Translations under genes and position numbers: made by a program
The notes under the pieces: generated by a model
Database searches by the model: none
What the model saw: only the letters and a program-made list of their open reading frames with translations
What the model was told of the DNA's origin: nothing
Part shown: positions 1-11,762 of the stretch, piece by piece
Numbering within the stretch: the stretch's first letter is position 1
Layout of the letters: each line of letters opens with the position of its first letter
Source: Pseudophaeomoniella oleicola
Lineage: Eukaryota; Ascomycota; Eurotiomycetes; Phaeomoniellales; Phaeomoniellaceae
Length of the DNA stretch: 64,000 bases
Direction of reading: 5' to 3'
Assembly: GCA_003868215.1 (NCBI GenBank)
Contig: QWDQ01000033.1
Coordinates: forward strand, 220,324-284,323

Positions 1-1
1 T

Positions 2-250
<249 letters not shown>

Positions 251-1105
251 ATGGGAAAATGGTTGTATTTGTGTCGTGTGGGGGAAAAGCTATCGCTTCT
301 ACTTATTGCGAAAGGAAGGATGGTGGAGGTTTATGTGGCATATCACGAATACTCTTTTTATTCGCAACTTGTACCGCATCTACAAGTGTTGATGCGCTGC
401 ATGAAAGGCTTTATGCTAGCAAATTCGGAACGAGCGTCAGGGTAGACAAATAGGAAAAATTTGTCACCATTGATACAAAATCTCCCTCTGCCTACGTTGT
501 ACTTGTGCTGTAGAAGGATAGAGTGCTTGCGGTCTGTCAGTGCGTCATATTCAGCGGCCGATGTAAGATCATCTGCCAGCCCTTTGAAGGGCCATGGCCA
601 CTCCCTCAAGGTCGTACATTCACGTCAGCAAATCTTCGACATTTTCAAACCGTCCAAGTCTTTCCCTTTCCCCCCCTTCTCCGCCTCGCTTCAGATGCAT
701 TGAGGCAAGTTGTAGCTCTCCCAGTACAGCGTAGGTATATACATCTATAGGTAGGTACATGGGTTCATCGACGTCTTACGGAGTCATGTCATCTAGAGGG
801 CTCTTCGGACAGATTGCATAGGAAAGGTCATATACCCCAAAATTGGACGAAAAGGAACAGATGAGATCTGGACAGTTGGAAATTCGGGGATTGAAGCGTG
901 ACCACGATCGCTGGTAGTTCGAGGAAGGGATTGCGCTCTGTGGACGTGAAATTAGGACTGTAATATGTCCTCTGCAGCAGTCGACCTACCTAATACATTC
1001 ATCAACGGAGGAGGTGAAAATGGCAAGACGTGATAGACACATGAGGAGACGATGGTATATTCTGCGCTGGCGATTGGACAAGCGCTAATCCGTACCAGCG
1101 GTGTC
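251..1105. other. rps5 3' region, no gene seen
   Basis: This 855-base stretch follows the rps5 stop and precedes the 3' end of the transposase remnant. The first few hundred bases are presumably rps5 3' UTR. It contains a TAGGTA-type repeat near 730-760. I searched the minus-strand extension of the transposase frame here and found no DDE catalytic domain. Confidence 0.6.
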
Positions 1106-1498
1106 TTAGGTCCTACCCAAAATCATAGAAACCGAAGGGTTACGTTGTCGGAAGCGGTTGACCCAATTGATGCCTAGTGAAGGTAGAGGTTGAGGAGCGC
1201 CGTATATCGTCTGAATAATCTGTGCCGTATCTCGTACCAGAGCATGCGTAGGCGCATGCCCCAGCCCATCCAGGTCTAATATCCATTTGACAAGCGTTTG
1301 CTCTTGTATGCGCGTCAGTAGTTGTTGGCCTTGGTGGCCTATACTGGCGTTGGAATGGCCCTTCATTCGGTACCGCAAAGTGGCTTCGCTCACGTTATAC
1401 ACCCTTGCGCATCCACGTATTGAGGAGATTTCATTGTTTTGGAGAGCCAGCAGGGCCGTCTGGATGCGCTCTTCTCGCTCCTGTGATTTGAACCTCAT
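1106..1498 (-). pseudogene. Truncated pogo/Fot1-type transposase, DNA-binding half only
   Basis: A 130-residue frame starts at an ATG (1498-1496) and stops at TAA 1108-1106. Residues about 10-45 form a psq-type helix-turn-helix (NNEISSIRGCARVYNVSEAT) and residues about 55-125 form a CENP-B/Tc5-type HTH (LVKWILDLDGLGHAP, then GINWVNRFRQRNPSVSMILGR). Pogo/Fot1 transposases have these two DNA-binding modules at the N-terminus, followed by a DDE catalytic domain of roughly 200-300 residues. Here the frame stops right after the second HTH and no DDE-like sequence follows in the next 400 bases. The simplest reading is a truncated, immobile remnant. Its HTHs are free of stops and frameshifts, so a small domesticated DNA-binding protein cannot be excluded. 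It is transcribed divergently from SDA1 with 231 bases between the start codons. Confidence 0.75.
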
Positions 1499-1729
1499 TT
1501 TATAAGTGTCGGTCGAGATATAGGTGTTGGTGCATGGCTGTGTGAGGGTTTGTTGTGAAAGGTGGAAAGATGAGCCAAATCGGCCTAGTGAGGTTGAGCG
1601 ATAAACTGGGTGGGGCGATTAATACCCCAGACTAAAAAAAGTTGCCCGCTGATAAAATGTTGCGGAATTGCATCTGTCTTGCTTGTCCTTGAACTCTCTT
1701 CGACGACAACGATTCTGAGGGTCGACGGA

Positions 1730-4033
1730 ATGGTCAAACGAAAGGTCGGAGCCTTGGAAAAGGTCGAGGCAGATCTGCCAAACCTCCAACACAAAATCCG
1801 CAGAGACCCTCTTTCTTACACTGAGGACTTTCGCTCCCAGTATCACCAGTATCTCAACCACCGTGAAATTTTCCTTGCCTCCCCGACTTCTACGACGGAC
1901 AGCGGCATAGTCTCCTTTCGGGACTTGATCGATTTCATATCCCATGTTGCAGACTGCTACCGAGAAATCACCAAAGATTTTCCAAATCAACTCATCGAAA
2001 TCCTCACACAGTACCACACAACACTCGAGTCCGAGCTGCGGGAGAAGATCGTTGGAAGTCTTGTATTGCTGAAGAAAAAGGATATAATCGATTCTATAAC
2101 CCTCTTGCAGACCTTTTTTCCTGTCCTCACGACAACGCCGAGTAAGAGTCTACGGGCACTGTTGTTCCAGAAAATATTGAGCGACCTGCGGACAGCCAAT
2201 GCCAAAACCACCAATCACAAGTTGAACCGGACGATACAGACCGTTCTATTCAATATTCTTACATCAGACCGAGCCTCATCAAAGGGGTTATGGGCGATCA
2301 AGATAACGCGCGAATTATGGAAACGCCAGATCTGGACAGACGCGAAAGCGGTGGAGATAATGAAAGAGGCTGCCTTATCAGAAAACGAGAAAGTGGTAGT
2401 GGGCGGTGTGCGATTCTTTCTTGGGGGTGATAAGGAACGCGAGGAGCAACTGGAAGAGGACAGTGATGACGATGGTATCGACATCGCAAAACTCAAGCAT
2501 CAGGCTGGCATCAACAAGAAGACTAAGAAAGTCTCGAAGCAGCTCGAGAAAGCTGCGGCTACTGTCAAGCGAAAAGAGAAGAAGAAAAGCCAAGCTCATC
2601 CATTGAACTTTTCGGCCCTACATCTCCTATATGATCCTCAAGGGTTCGCCGACTCGTTGTTCTCAAAACATTTGCAGAACACCAAGTCGAGACTCAATCT
2701 GGAACACAAGCTCTTAGTGCTCCAGCTCATCTCGAGGTTGGTTGGTTTACACCAATTGACCCTGGTTAGCTTCTATTCTTACTTCCTCAAATACCTCACA
2801 CCAAAACAACCTTCGGTCACCTCATTTTTGGCATCATTAGCACAGGCCACTCATAACCTAGTCCCACCAGATGTGCTGGAACCTCTGATAACGAAAATCG
2901 CCAATGAGTTTGTCTCAGAGGCGTCTGCGGCAGAAGTGGCATCAGCAGGGTTGAATGCAATTCGAGAAATATGCGTACGACAACCACTCGCCATGAACAA
3001 AACATTATTGGAAGATCTGGTCAGGTATCGGAAAAGTAAGGATAAGGGAGTTATGATGGCAGCTAAAGGATTGTTGAGTCTTTACCGCGAAGTCGATCCA
3101 GAAATGTTACGACGTCGGGATCGTGGAAAGGAGGCGTCAATGGGAATGCGGGCAGGAGAATTGCGACAACGCAGGTTTGGAGAAGAAGCGGCTGGTCAAA
3201 TCGAAGGAATTGAACTTCTCGAGATATGGAAGGAGCAAGAAAAACAGAAAAGAAGGTTGGAGAAAGGTTTACCAGCAGATGCCGAAGATGACGAAGAAGA
3301 GGAGGAAGACGAAGGTGCTTGGGCGAAGTGGAATGTGGAGGATGATGAAGACAGTGACGACTCTGGGGGTTGGATCAATGTCTCCGACGATGATGAACCG
3401 ATCCAGATCTCTGATTCCGAAGACGACGAACCTCCTGTTAAGAAAACCAAACTGAACGGAGAAGCCACGAACGGAGATCTAAAGGATGGCAAGGAGAAAG
3501 AGGAACGCGATTCGGCGACAGATGATGCTGTCAATCAGGACGCTCTCAAGACGATATCAAATCTTGCGACCACCCGAATTTTGACCCCTGCAGACCTTGC
3601 CAAACTACAGGAATTGCGCAATCAGGCATCAGTCAATGCTCTACTCCCTGGCAGCAAGCGTACACAGAGGAAATCTCAGGCCACGACTCAGACTACGCGT
3701 CATATTGATGATCCCCTTACTGCTGCTGAGATCGAAGGACTTGCCGCATTATCCGCGGGGAAGAAGACGAGACTGGAGAGGATGGCTCTCCTGGCAGAAT
3801 CAAAGACAGATCGCTCAGAACATAAGAGCAAAGCTTCCAAAAAGCAAGAAAGGAAGTTGACGGAGGGAAAATCTACGACAAACAAGGAAAAGGCTAGGAA
3901 GAAGAATTTTTTGATGACTTTGGGCAAGGCGAAGAGGAAGGGAAAGAGAAGTCTAATGGAACATAAGAAGATTCTGAAGGCGCATCAGGATAGGCAAAAG
4001 AGAGGCGGCAAGCGAGGAAACCAAGGACAATAG
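1730..4033 (+). CDS. SDA1: SDA1 family 60S ribosome biogenesis protein
   Basis: An intronless frame of 767 residues from ATG 1730, where the family-typical start MVKRKVGALEKVEADLPNLQ begins. Sda1 is a nucleolar/nuclear factor needed for maturation and export of pre-60S particles; in yeast its loss also disturbs actin and G1 progression. The N-terminal half (about residues 10-380) is the helical NUC130/SDA1 N-terminal region with the KIRRDP and FYSYFLKYL segments. A very acidic stretch lies at about 519-567 (runs of D/E with WAKW and GGWINV inside). The C-terminus is strongly basic, with NFLMTLGKAKRKGKRSLMEH and a KRGGKRGNQGQ tail, as in the SDA1 domain. Length fits fungal orthologues. The frame is open 40 codons upstream of this ATG, but the only upstream initiator is a GTG at 1610, so 1730 is preferred. 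Confidence 0.93.
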   Translation: MVKRKVGALEKVEADLPNLQHKIRRDPLSYTEDFRSQYHQYLNHREIFLASPTSTTDSGIVSFRDLIDFISHVADCYREITKDFPNQLIEILTQYHTTLESELREKIVGSLVLLKKKDIIDSITLLQTFFPVLTTTPSKSLRALLFQKILSDLRTANAKTTNHKLNRTIQTVLFNILTSDRASSKGLWAIKITRELWKRQIWTDAKAVEIMKEAALSENEKVVVGGVRFFLGGDKEREEQLEEDSDDDGIDIAKLKHQAGINKKTKKVSKQLEKAAATVKRKEKKKSQAHPLNFSALHLLYDPQGFADSLFSKHLQNTKSRLNLEHKLLVLQLISRLVGLHQLTLVSFYSYFLKYLTPKQPSVTSFLASLAQATHNLVPPDVLEPLITKIANEFVSEASAAEVASAGLNAIREICVRQPLAMNKTLLEDLVRYRKSKDKGVMMAAKGLLSLYREVDPEMLRRRDRGKEASMGMRAGELRQRRFGEEAAGQIEGIELLEIWKEQEKQKRRLEKGLPADAEDDEEEEEDEGAWAKWNVEDDEDSDDSGGWINVSDDDEPIQISDSEDDEPPVKKTKLNGEATNGDLKDGKEKEERDSATDDAVNQDALKTISNLATTRILTPADLAKLQELRNQASVNALLPGSKRTQRKSQATTQTTRHIDDPLTAAEIEGLAALSAGKKTRLERMALLAESKTDRSEHKSKASKKQERKLTEGKSTTNKEKARKKNFLMTLGKAKRKGKRSLMEHKKILKAHQDRQKRGGKRGNQGQ

Positions 4034-4398
4034 TTCGTAGGGTGATCCTAGAATACTTTCTTATACATGCATCGTGTTTCCCACGTCTGAATAGCGCTCT
4101 GCAACGTAGATGCTTATCCACGCATTTCCCAGATATTGATCTTGAACCCCTGGCCTCATTTCCATTTTAGGTCAAGACAAGCCGTTTTATCTTACAGTAA
4201 AGTTCTCCCCACCGCGTGAAACATTTCTCTTCTCCACGCGACTTTTCTGACGCATTACACGAGGATAATACGAGTAGTGACGAGCTCATCGCATACATTC
4301 TAATGTCTCATTATGGCATGGCAAATGACTGCGCATAACGTTGCGATCACTTCGATCCCATGAAGAGGGCAACATCGCTAAAATCGTAGACACTTAAC
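4034..4398 (+). other. SDA1 to coilin-like intergenic region
   Basis: 365 bases holding the SDA1 3' UTR and the promoter of the next gene, both on the plus strand. I see no RNA gene, repeat or recognisable motif. Confidence 0.5.
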
Positions 4399-7300
4399 AT
4401 GCGTCTTCAACTCTCCATACAACGCCATAATCTGCCGCCGACACATATCCTCTGGACTGTGTCAGGTCCCCGATGCGCCCCAAATGCGGCCAGTCTGCAG
4501 GCGCACCCTCATATCGAATCAGCTCATAGCTCGGTTACCATCGCGCAACTGCTGGAAGACATCAACCAGGTAGTACCTTTGGAAAGTGCGCACTGGGGCC
4601 TCGAAGACTATGCGGTGGAGGTCAATGGTTATGAGTGCTTGCACTACATGACTGTTGGAGAAGTCTTGAAGGAAGAAGATCATGTCGTGTACGTATAGGC
4701 TTACCTTTTGATTTTATATCTTCAGTGCTATATGCGCATCGTGGGGCAAGTAGCTGACTTCTATCTACATATAGTATTCGCGCATTACAGACGCACGACC
4801 TGCGGCTCCGGAGACTAAGCGGGCGGCACCAGATCTCTCTCGATGGGCGCCATCTCATCGACGGTGTCTCTTTCGGTAAGCCTTGGCTTAAGAGGACTAG
4901 GAGGCCGCCTATCCGCATTCCACCAAGGAAGAAAGTCAAGCTTGATCACGAGGAAGACCTAGACAGCATCGAAGCCGCTACTATACCCAGTCTTGAAGAA
5001 TCGGATCAGCATGAGTCCGTCAGGTCAATAGAATGGCCACAAATGGCTCGCCGCGATGACGAGAGCAGTGAGGAGGATTCGGATTACGATGACGAGTCTG
5101 TGGAAATGGTTGACGAGGATGACACCGCCGCTGAAGAAGATGAAATCGAGGAGGAACTCCGCGCTCTACGAGAAGATTTGGGTGGAGAAACGGTTCAAAG
5201 CCATGCGCAACTGAATCACAGTCATTACAAGCCTTCTGACCAGGCTCCCTCTCAAGATCGTCGCGTACACTTCCATGGTAGTCACGTTGAAGTTATTCAG
5301 CCTGCTGCAGAGGCTGTTGCCGATTCTAGCATAGCGCCGCATTCAATTGGCATGCCAAGGACAGCAGCGGATACTGTAGAAGATGCAGTCCAAGGGCATT
5401 CTCGTGCAGCACTTATAGAGAATATTCCCTACATGGAAACTAAGACAGAAGTTACGCAGAATCCTCTCACCTCTGGGGCGATTGTCAACTTGCTTGGAGA
5501 GCCGCGAGCTGGAGAAGGAACGGACCTGGATACATCCGAGACCAGCAGCGAAACGAGTAGTGACATCAGCGATACGTCGAGAGATAGTGAGGTCTCTAGC
5601 GAGGATGATTCCAGCAGCAACGATGACGAAAGTTTTGCTGAGTCGTCATCGTCGTCGTCAGATAGCACGACGTCCTCAACGAACTCAGATTCAGAGTCGG
5701 ATTCTGGCTCGGAAGCGGAATCTGAAATTACCTCAGAGGAAACCCAGGATACGACAGTAGAATTACCAGAGAAACGAGCTCAACAGAAGACATTGTATAT
5801 ACCACCTGGTCAGGGGCTCCAGCGCACTAAAAAGAATAATATACGGATAAAGCGACGCAAACGATTGGCCAGACTGAAAGAGCAAGGCATTCTCTCACCA
5901 AACGCAAATTTCGCTGACATGGATGCATACGAGAAGTCCGAAGGGGTTACCGATAGACCTGAGGAGTCGAAAGCAGTGTCAGCAACAGTCGCCGATAAAG
6001 AGATGCCAGACACAGGTACAGAAGACATGGAGACCAGAAGGCGTGAACTTCTTAGCCGCCTCTCTGCCGGAATGGATGTGACCAATGAGGAAGAAGTTAG
6101 TAACGCAGCTGAAGTAGAGCAAGAGAATGACTCGCCTCCTGATACGGGTGGTGTCACTGCTGCGAAGAAGTCCCCGAACGTTGAGATTGACGAACCTGAG
6201 AACGAAGTTAGCGCAACTGCAGACGATGCATCAGCCAGGCGCAAAAAGCTTGATGTCGCCAGTTCTCGAAGATTGTTATTCGGATCTCTTGGGTTGCGGG
6301 CGCCGCGAAACCCAGAAGAAGAGGCTAAGATGCGTGCTAGGTTCCTTGGAGAACAGCCGAGACCAAATCATGAATGGCGGACCAAGCTTCGCCTCTTCGC
6401 CGTTGAATGTGAACTTGAAGGAGTGAAACTCAAACCTCCTCCATTTCCATTTGAGCAGAGATGGGATTCGGAAGCTGAAACTCAGATTCAGACAATCAAG
6501 CAGAGTAGGGAGAAGAAAAGAAGACGCCAGTCATACGGCAATTTCGGCGATGCTGTCGACCAGTACCCCGAAGAGGAACTCGATTTCGAGGCTTTGCAAG
6601 ACGAATCGACTCCACAAGACCATCAAATACCGGAATCCGAAGATCTTCCCCAATTACCAGTAGATTTGTCTACATTGGAATCCTTGAAACCAGAACTCGT
6701 TCAGACAGGAGCAGTCATAGCTTTCCAACAACTTGAAGTATCCGAGGCAACTGGCTGGGCCCCGAGCGTCTCGCCGTACCGCACAGCAGAGGTCTGCTCC
6801 AAGGCGGTGGATGGCGTGATACAACTAAAGCTTGCTCAGCGAGACATCCCTGGGAAGGTTATTCGATATGACGACGAGACCGGAAAACGTATCTACAGTA
6901 AGTTCGACGTGCCTGATGTGGAAGACGTCGAGGAAGAGGACACGGGTGACCGCGAACTCACCTTCGATGAGCTTCTCAATGGGAGACTTCTCGTACCAGG
7001 CCGCGACGACTCCAAACAGGACTCGAACGGATCGGTCCAGCGAATACCGGAATCGTTTCCTGAAGCCCAGGAAACTGTCAATATTCACGATACCCCCGAG
7101 GTATCCCTGACTGCGATGGATGTACCTGAAGACCACGCATCCTCTGACGAATATCCACAAGGTGCTATAGACGGTACACCACCCCAGAACGGGGGCTCTG
7201 GTCCGTCTGTTTCCCAGAAGAGCGGCGACGATACATCGGCTAATCAATTGAAAGAGAGTATCCATCAAGAAGGTCTGCAGTCCTCTGAATATCCCGCCTC

Positions 7301-8381
7301 GCCTCGCTTCAACGGCTTTAGTTCGCCTCCAAGGATCGAGAGCGATATTCCCAATGGCCGTTTGTCATTTCTAGATAACAGCGAAGAATCAGCTGGACAG
7401 GAAAATAACTCTGGGCGCACACATGCCCAAGAGGATATACATCATCTATCAGCCCGTTCTCCCTCGTCTCCAATGCTCGAACCAACGCCGTTCAACTTTC
7501 AACCGCTGTCAAGTCGAGAGGACGCGGTCGATTCCCCTCCTGCTGAACAATCCAGCGGTTCGTCGCCAGCGCAATCTCAGCACTCCGCTGTCCCTCAGAC
7601 ACAGTCCCCGGCCGAGGGTTCTCTTCCCACATCCACCACTCCCGCACCACCATCGCTTCCTCGCCGCTCCTCCGAAATAGACCACCTCGACAAACCCTTA
7701 TTTACTGGCTTAGACGGCACTAGCTCTGACGAAGACGATTTCCCAAGCCTAGAGCAAATAGCCAGTCAAGTTCGTGCTTCGCAGGTTGAATCGGAAATGT
7801 CTGGTTCTTCTCCCGCGACAGAACGGAAAGCAAACGGCGATACATCGAAAAGGGCTAGTACAACTAAATCGAGTCCAAAAGTCACGAAGAGGTATACCCG
7901 TAGCCAGGGCCAGAGCATCGGAAGTCAATCACAGACCAAAAAGCGCAAAGCGAAAACAGGACTTCGCTCTCAATCCCAAATCCTCATCGACCTTACTCAA
8001 TCCAGCGACCAAGGCCTTGACTTTGACGACGACCACGACACCGACGACGACGGATCTAAAGACGAAACGACCAACCACGCCGAAGCCGATGATGGCCTCG
8101 TCGAATTTCGATCTCCGCCTGGATCCATTGCAGAGTCTGAATCTGCTTCTGCTTCGTTCATGTCCTCGTCTGCGTCCTCTAAGCTCCGCCACCCCGAACA
8201 AGACGAAGGAGGAGACGGGGATGAAGATGGAGATGAAGATGGAGATGAAGATGAAGAAGAAGAAGCATATCTGTCACGATATATTCATCCACCGCCGAAA
8301 CGGAAGAATAAGACTAGTAAGAGTAAAAGTGGTGGTGGTAATGGGATTACGAAATCGAAGGTGAATAAACGGAAGCGTTGA
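4399..8381 (+). CDS. Coilin-like nuclear protein (fungal DUF7357-type N-terminus)
   Basis: Two exons, 4399-4688 and 4775-8381 (intron GTACGT...ATAG), give 1298 residues. Residues 1-135 form a conserved beta-grasp-like block beginning MRLQLSIQ, with HILWTV, ITIAQ-type helix residues, GEVLKEEDHVVIRAL and GRHQISLDGRHLIDGVSFGK. It resembles the coilin N-terminus in layout (basic beta strand, W at about residue 19, 'rdxDxv' turn). Residues about 588-662 contain SSRRLLFGSLGLRAP and LKPPPFPFEQRWD, a conserved central island. Residues about 724-840 contain TGAVIAFQQLEVS, APSVSPY and TFDELLNGRLLV, which line up with the atypical Tudor region of animal coilin (VGEKIAFKLLEL...SPDVSDY...WKELIDPRLII). The rest is Ser/Asp/Glu-rich and disordered, with a basic KRRKR NLS-like patch near 450 and an acidic run near the C-terminus. 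Coilin scaffolds Cajal bodies in snRNP maturation. The gene model is secure; the coilin identity is my inference. Confidence 0.72.
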
Positions 8382-8824
8382 TGGTGATGAGTTTGAGTTG
8401 AGTAGAGTTGGGATTGAGAGAGAACTCTCTAGGAGCTATTATGTTTCACATTTGTCTTGTCGGACTGTCTGTCTGTCTGTCTGGACACCTTGGGCTAGTT
8501 ACGATAAGTGCAAGCTCTCTCTCTCTCTCTCATCATCGTCGTCGCTGTGTGCAAGGGTACATGCATATTAGCGAGCTAATCACTGGGTGTAATGATGATG
8601 ATCTGTGGTATCGTCAAACTGTATGAAGTCATGTCATTTCTTCGTTCTTCTTCGTCGTTCGTAGTAACTACGAATCCTAAGTAGTACACCAGGGAAAAAA
8701 AAGAGCAAATCTCGTCATGTTTCCTTTTCATGCCGTTGCATGAAGCATCTTCAATGCACTGGCCACGAATGTGCAGATCCATGTGTCTTCACATCACGTA
8801 TCATCCTCGTAACTCAATCTCTTT
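8382..8824. other. Convergent 3' intergenic region with simple repeats
   Basis: 443 bases between the convergent coilin-like and AIF-like genes, presumably both 3' UTRs. It holds a (GTCT)n run at about 8465-8482 and a (CT)n run at about 8515-8531. No gene seen. Confidence 0.5.
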
Positions 8825-10776
8825 TTATATCTGAATGTTCTTCGGCAGGTCCAACTGCAATATATCAACGCCACCTTGGATCTCGCTCTTCGTTGGCATC
8901 TTGCCTCTCCTCATCAACTCCGCCGCCTTTGTCATCGCCGGATCCTTCATCATGCTAGCCACGGCGACGACAGTTTCACCCTTGGTATAGTAAGCTACGA
9001 ATTTGGCCTCATCCGGTTCGCCCGTCAAGATGACGTCGTCGTAACCGTGAGGTGTGGCGCCGCAGTAGCGAAGTTGAGAGCCGAGGGCAGACCAGAAGAC
9101 AGGTATGAAAGGTTTGGGAGTATTGCCAGTTAGGACAGCTGCAACACGCTTACCGGCGTTTTGAGCCACGTTCTAAAGAATTATTATCAGTTGGTGAATG
9201 AAATATAGCGTGGACGTTGACTTACCCAGTGCTCGATGCGGATAGGGGTACCGTCGCCGCCAGGACCGTGGTAGGGATAAGTGGCAATGTCTCCGATAGC
9301 GAATACATCTTTGAGGCCTACAACAGCGTAGTTCTCATCCGTTCTCAACGAGCCATCCTTTTCGAAATCGACTCCTGTTCCTTTCAAAAATTCCGTTGCT
9401 GGTGCGACACCCACGCCCAGAATAACCACATCCGCATCAAGAACGGTGCCATCCTTGAGCTTGACACCACCAACTTTTGAACTGTCACCAGAAGACGGAG
9501 TCGCCGAGTCGACGGAAGCGTCAAGCTGGAACTTCACGCCGTTCTTCTCCAAGAGCTTTTGAAAGATACTTCCTACCTCTTCGCCCATGACTCTTTCCAT
9601 GGGAGCTTTCTCCATCCCAACGACAGTAACCTGGTGTTTCTTGCCAGCGAGGGCATTGGCAACTTCCATACCTATGAAGCTAGATCCAACTACGACTATC
9701 TTCTTGTTGGATCCTTCTGGAGCTGCAGAGACGATATCATTGACGTTGCCGACATTGCGAAGGACAAAGATGTTGCCGAGTTCCTTGAAGCCTGGCAATG
9801 GTAGCTTCTTGGGTGTGCCACCAGTGGCCAAAATCAGGGAAGTATATTCATATTGCTTGCCAGACTTCCCGCTAACGGTTTTCTTGGAGAAGTCAACTGA
9901 TGTAACAGTCTCCGGGATGATGTCGATAGCTGCATTTGAGTACCAGTCCGGTGAGCGGAGAGTAAGCTTGGACGCATCATTGATAAGTGCTTTGGACAGC
10001 TTCGTTCGGTCAATTGGGCCAGAGTCTTCGCCAGTCAAGATAGTGATGGCACCTTTGAATCCAAGGGCCCTTAATCTCTCGAAAGCCCCGAAGGTGCCAG
10101 AACCTCTATGAGCAGATCCGTCAGTGTATACTTCGCGAAAAGACCAAACGTCACGTACCCTCCAATGATGACGACCTTCTTTTCCTTCTCCGCGCTGATC
10201 TTGATCGCTTGTGATCTCCTCCCATTCTTGACATGTGTTTCTTCTCCCTTGACGTACACTCCACCATCCTTCTCCTCGACCGAAAAGACACCCAGAGGGT
10301 CTGGAGCTGGTGCATCTTCGACATCACCAGTGCGAGTGTTAAAGCAAGCTGATTGCAGTACATGGTCAGCTCCTGTCAACAACAAAATATGAAAAGGAAG
10401 CAGACATACCACCATGCCATGGACATGTCAATCTACCATCTGGGGTCAATACTCCGTTCTTGAGGGGTGCGCCGTAGTGCGAGCAGTTGGTGTTGATGCC
10501 AGAAACCTTTCCGTTCATCTTGATCAAGAGCACCTTGCCGCCTTCAATGCCTTCAACTTCAGCCTCAACCTTGTCGCCATCTTGCAGGTCAAGAGAAGTG
10601 AGGCTCTTCAGTTTGAACTCCTTTGCCATTTTGGAGGAGGAAGTCGAGAATGCTTGTTGGGCTTTGTTGACCAGCGTTTGAGCTGCTTCCATCGAAGACG
10701 ATGGTGAAAGAGGTTTTGAAACTACAGGTCTGAGAAGTGAAGCTGTGATGGGTCTGAAGGAACGGAATGAGAGCAT
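8825..10776 (-). CDS. Rieske-domain AIF-like mitochondrial oxidoreductase (AIFM3/Nfrl type)
   Basis: Four exons on the minus strand (10776-10410, 10348-10159, 10105-9226, 9172-8825) encode 594 residues; introns are 61, 53 and 53 bases. The N-terminus MLSFRSFRPITASLLRP is Arg/Ser-rich without acids, as in a mitochondrial presequence. A Rieske [2Fe-2S] domain follows, with ligands C98-x-H100 and C118-x2-H121 (NCSHYGAPL, CPWHGAC). Next comes a class II flavin-dependent reductase fold: FAD GxGxxG in VVIIGGGSGTFG (about residue 185), a second dinucleotide motif KIVVVGSSFIGMEVA (about 320, NAD(P)H), and the FAD-closing VFAIGDIATYP. A reductase C-terminal domain ends the protein. The Rieske plus AIF architecture is that of AIFM3 and bacterial ferredoxin reductases of ring dioxygenases. 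I infer NADH-dependent electron transfer; the acceptor is unknown. The first in-frame initiator upstream (10782) is GTG, so ATG 10776 is used. Confidence 0.9.
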
Positions 10777-11762
10777 GAACACACGCTGTATTGAGAGCTA
10801 GAGGAGGGCAGATGAGGGGCAGAGAATCAAATCAATTCGGTCAATTCGAGGAGAGCTTTCTATAGGTGGACAAAGGACGATTGGGACGATGGAGTCAGTA
10901 CAAGTTTGACCGAAGATAGGTAGATGTTCAGGTAGTCGCGTTTTGCACAAGATATCCTAATGTAGAGTACAGCAATCACTGATCGAACTGTCATGACATT
11001 GCATACTTCATAGGTACGTGAATAGCTCATTCAAATCCTCATTCATTACATTTACCACGGTACTACGTAGTATATCGCGCACGTCATCGTTAACAATTCA
11101 AGCCCCAGAGACACACATGTGGAGACTACAAGACACTCCATCAGCCAATCACGACAACGTTGTTTCTAAGTTGCAAGTAGGCGATAATCGTATTTCCGGC
11201 GATACTCACCATGCCTCAGGCAGGTCATTTATTCTGCTACGTAGTACTACGTAGTAATACGTACACCTGGTTGAATATCAATAACCACGATAGGCGTCAT
11301 GGCCCCATTGTAATTGTTGCAACAGGTGAGCTGAGACTTCGATGCTGGAAATCAAGCAGATTTGATCTTCTGTATTATCAAGTTCAATCTACTACTCCCT
11401 TATCCCAAAGTCACTGGCCAAAGGACCTTCAGCCTCTTTCGGAATTTCCCGAGGAACGTCGATCGAGATGACCTTCAAGGGTTCATCAAAAGGGATCCGA
11501 GAAAGGACACGCAGAAGGCAATATCTAGGTGTGTGGATGAGTCAATGAGCCGCATCCAAAGCACAGTATCTGTATGCAGGACCACGTATCGGTGACTCTG
11601 CATTTACGTTCTATTCTACACTCGCCATGTCGTTATATAACTCCTGAGCGCTTCGACGTCACTCTGAGCCTGAAGCTGATGATGTAGCAATCGAATACCT
11701 ACGAGGAACGGATAAGCTGGTTGTCAATAATAAGAAGCCAGCAACAGCTAGATCACATTCTG
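10777..11762. other. Intergenic region with clustered TACGTAGTA words
   Basis: This 986-base region lies between the 3' end of the Sfr1 gene and the start of the AIF-like gene, so its 10.8-11 kb side is a promoter. It has a TACGTAGTA word at 11064-11072 and a tight triple cluster at 11238-11263. One short plus-strand frame (11362-11595) looks faintly protein-like but has no promoter, splice support or recognised family. No other gene seen. Confidence 0.5.

Noticed and set aside
1610-1729. In-frame 40-codon extension upstream of SDA1
   Set aside because: It begins at GTG, not ATG, and the conserved SDA1 N-terminus starts exactly at ATG 1730.
11362-11595. Plus-strand frame with FSLFRNFPRNVDRDDLQGFI
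   Set aside because: Looked faintly coding, but there are no upstream or downstream exons, and no family is recognised.
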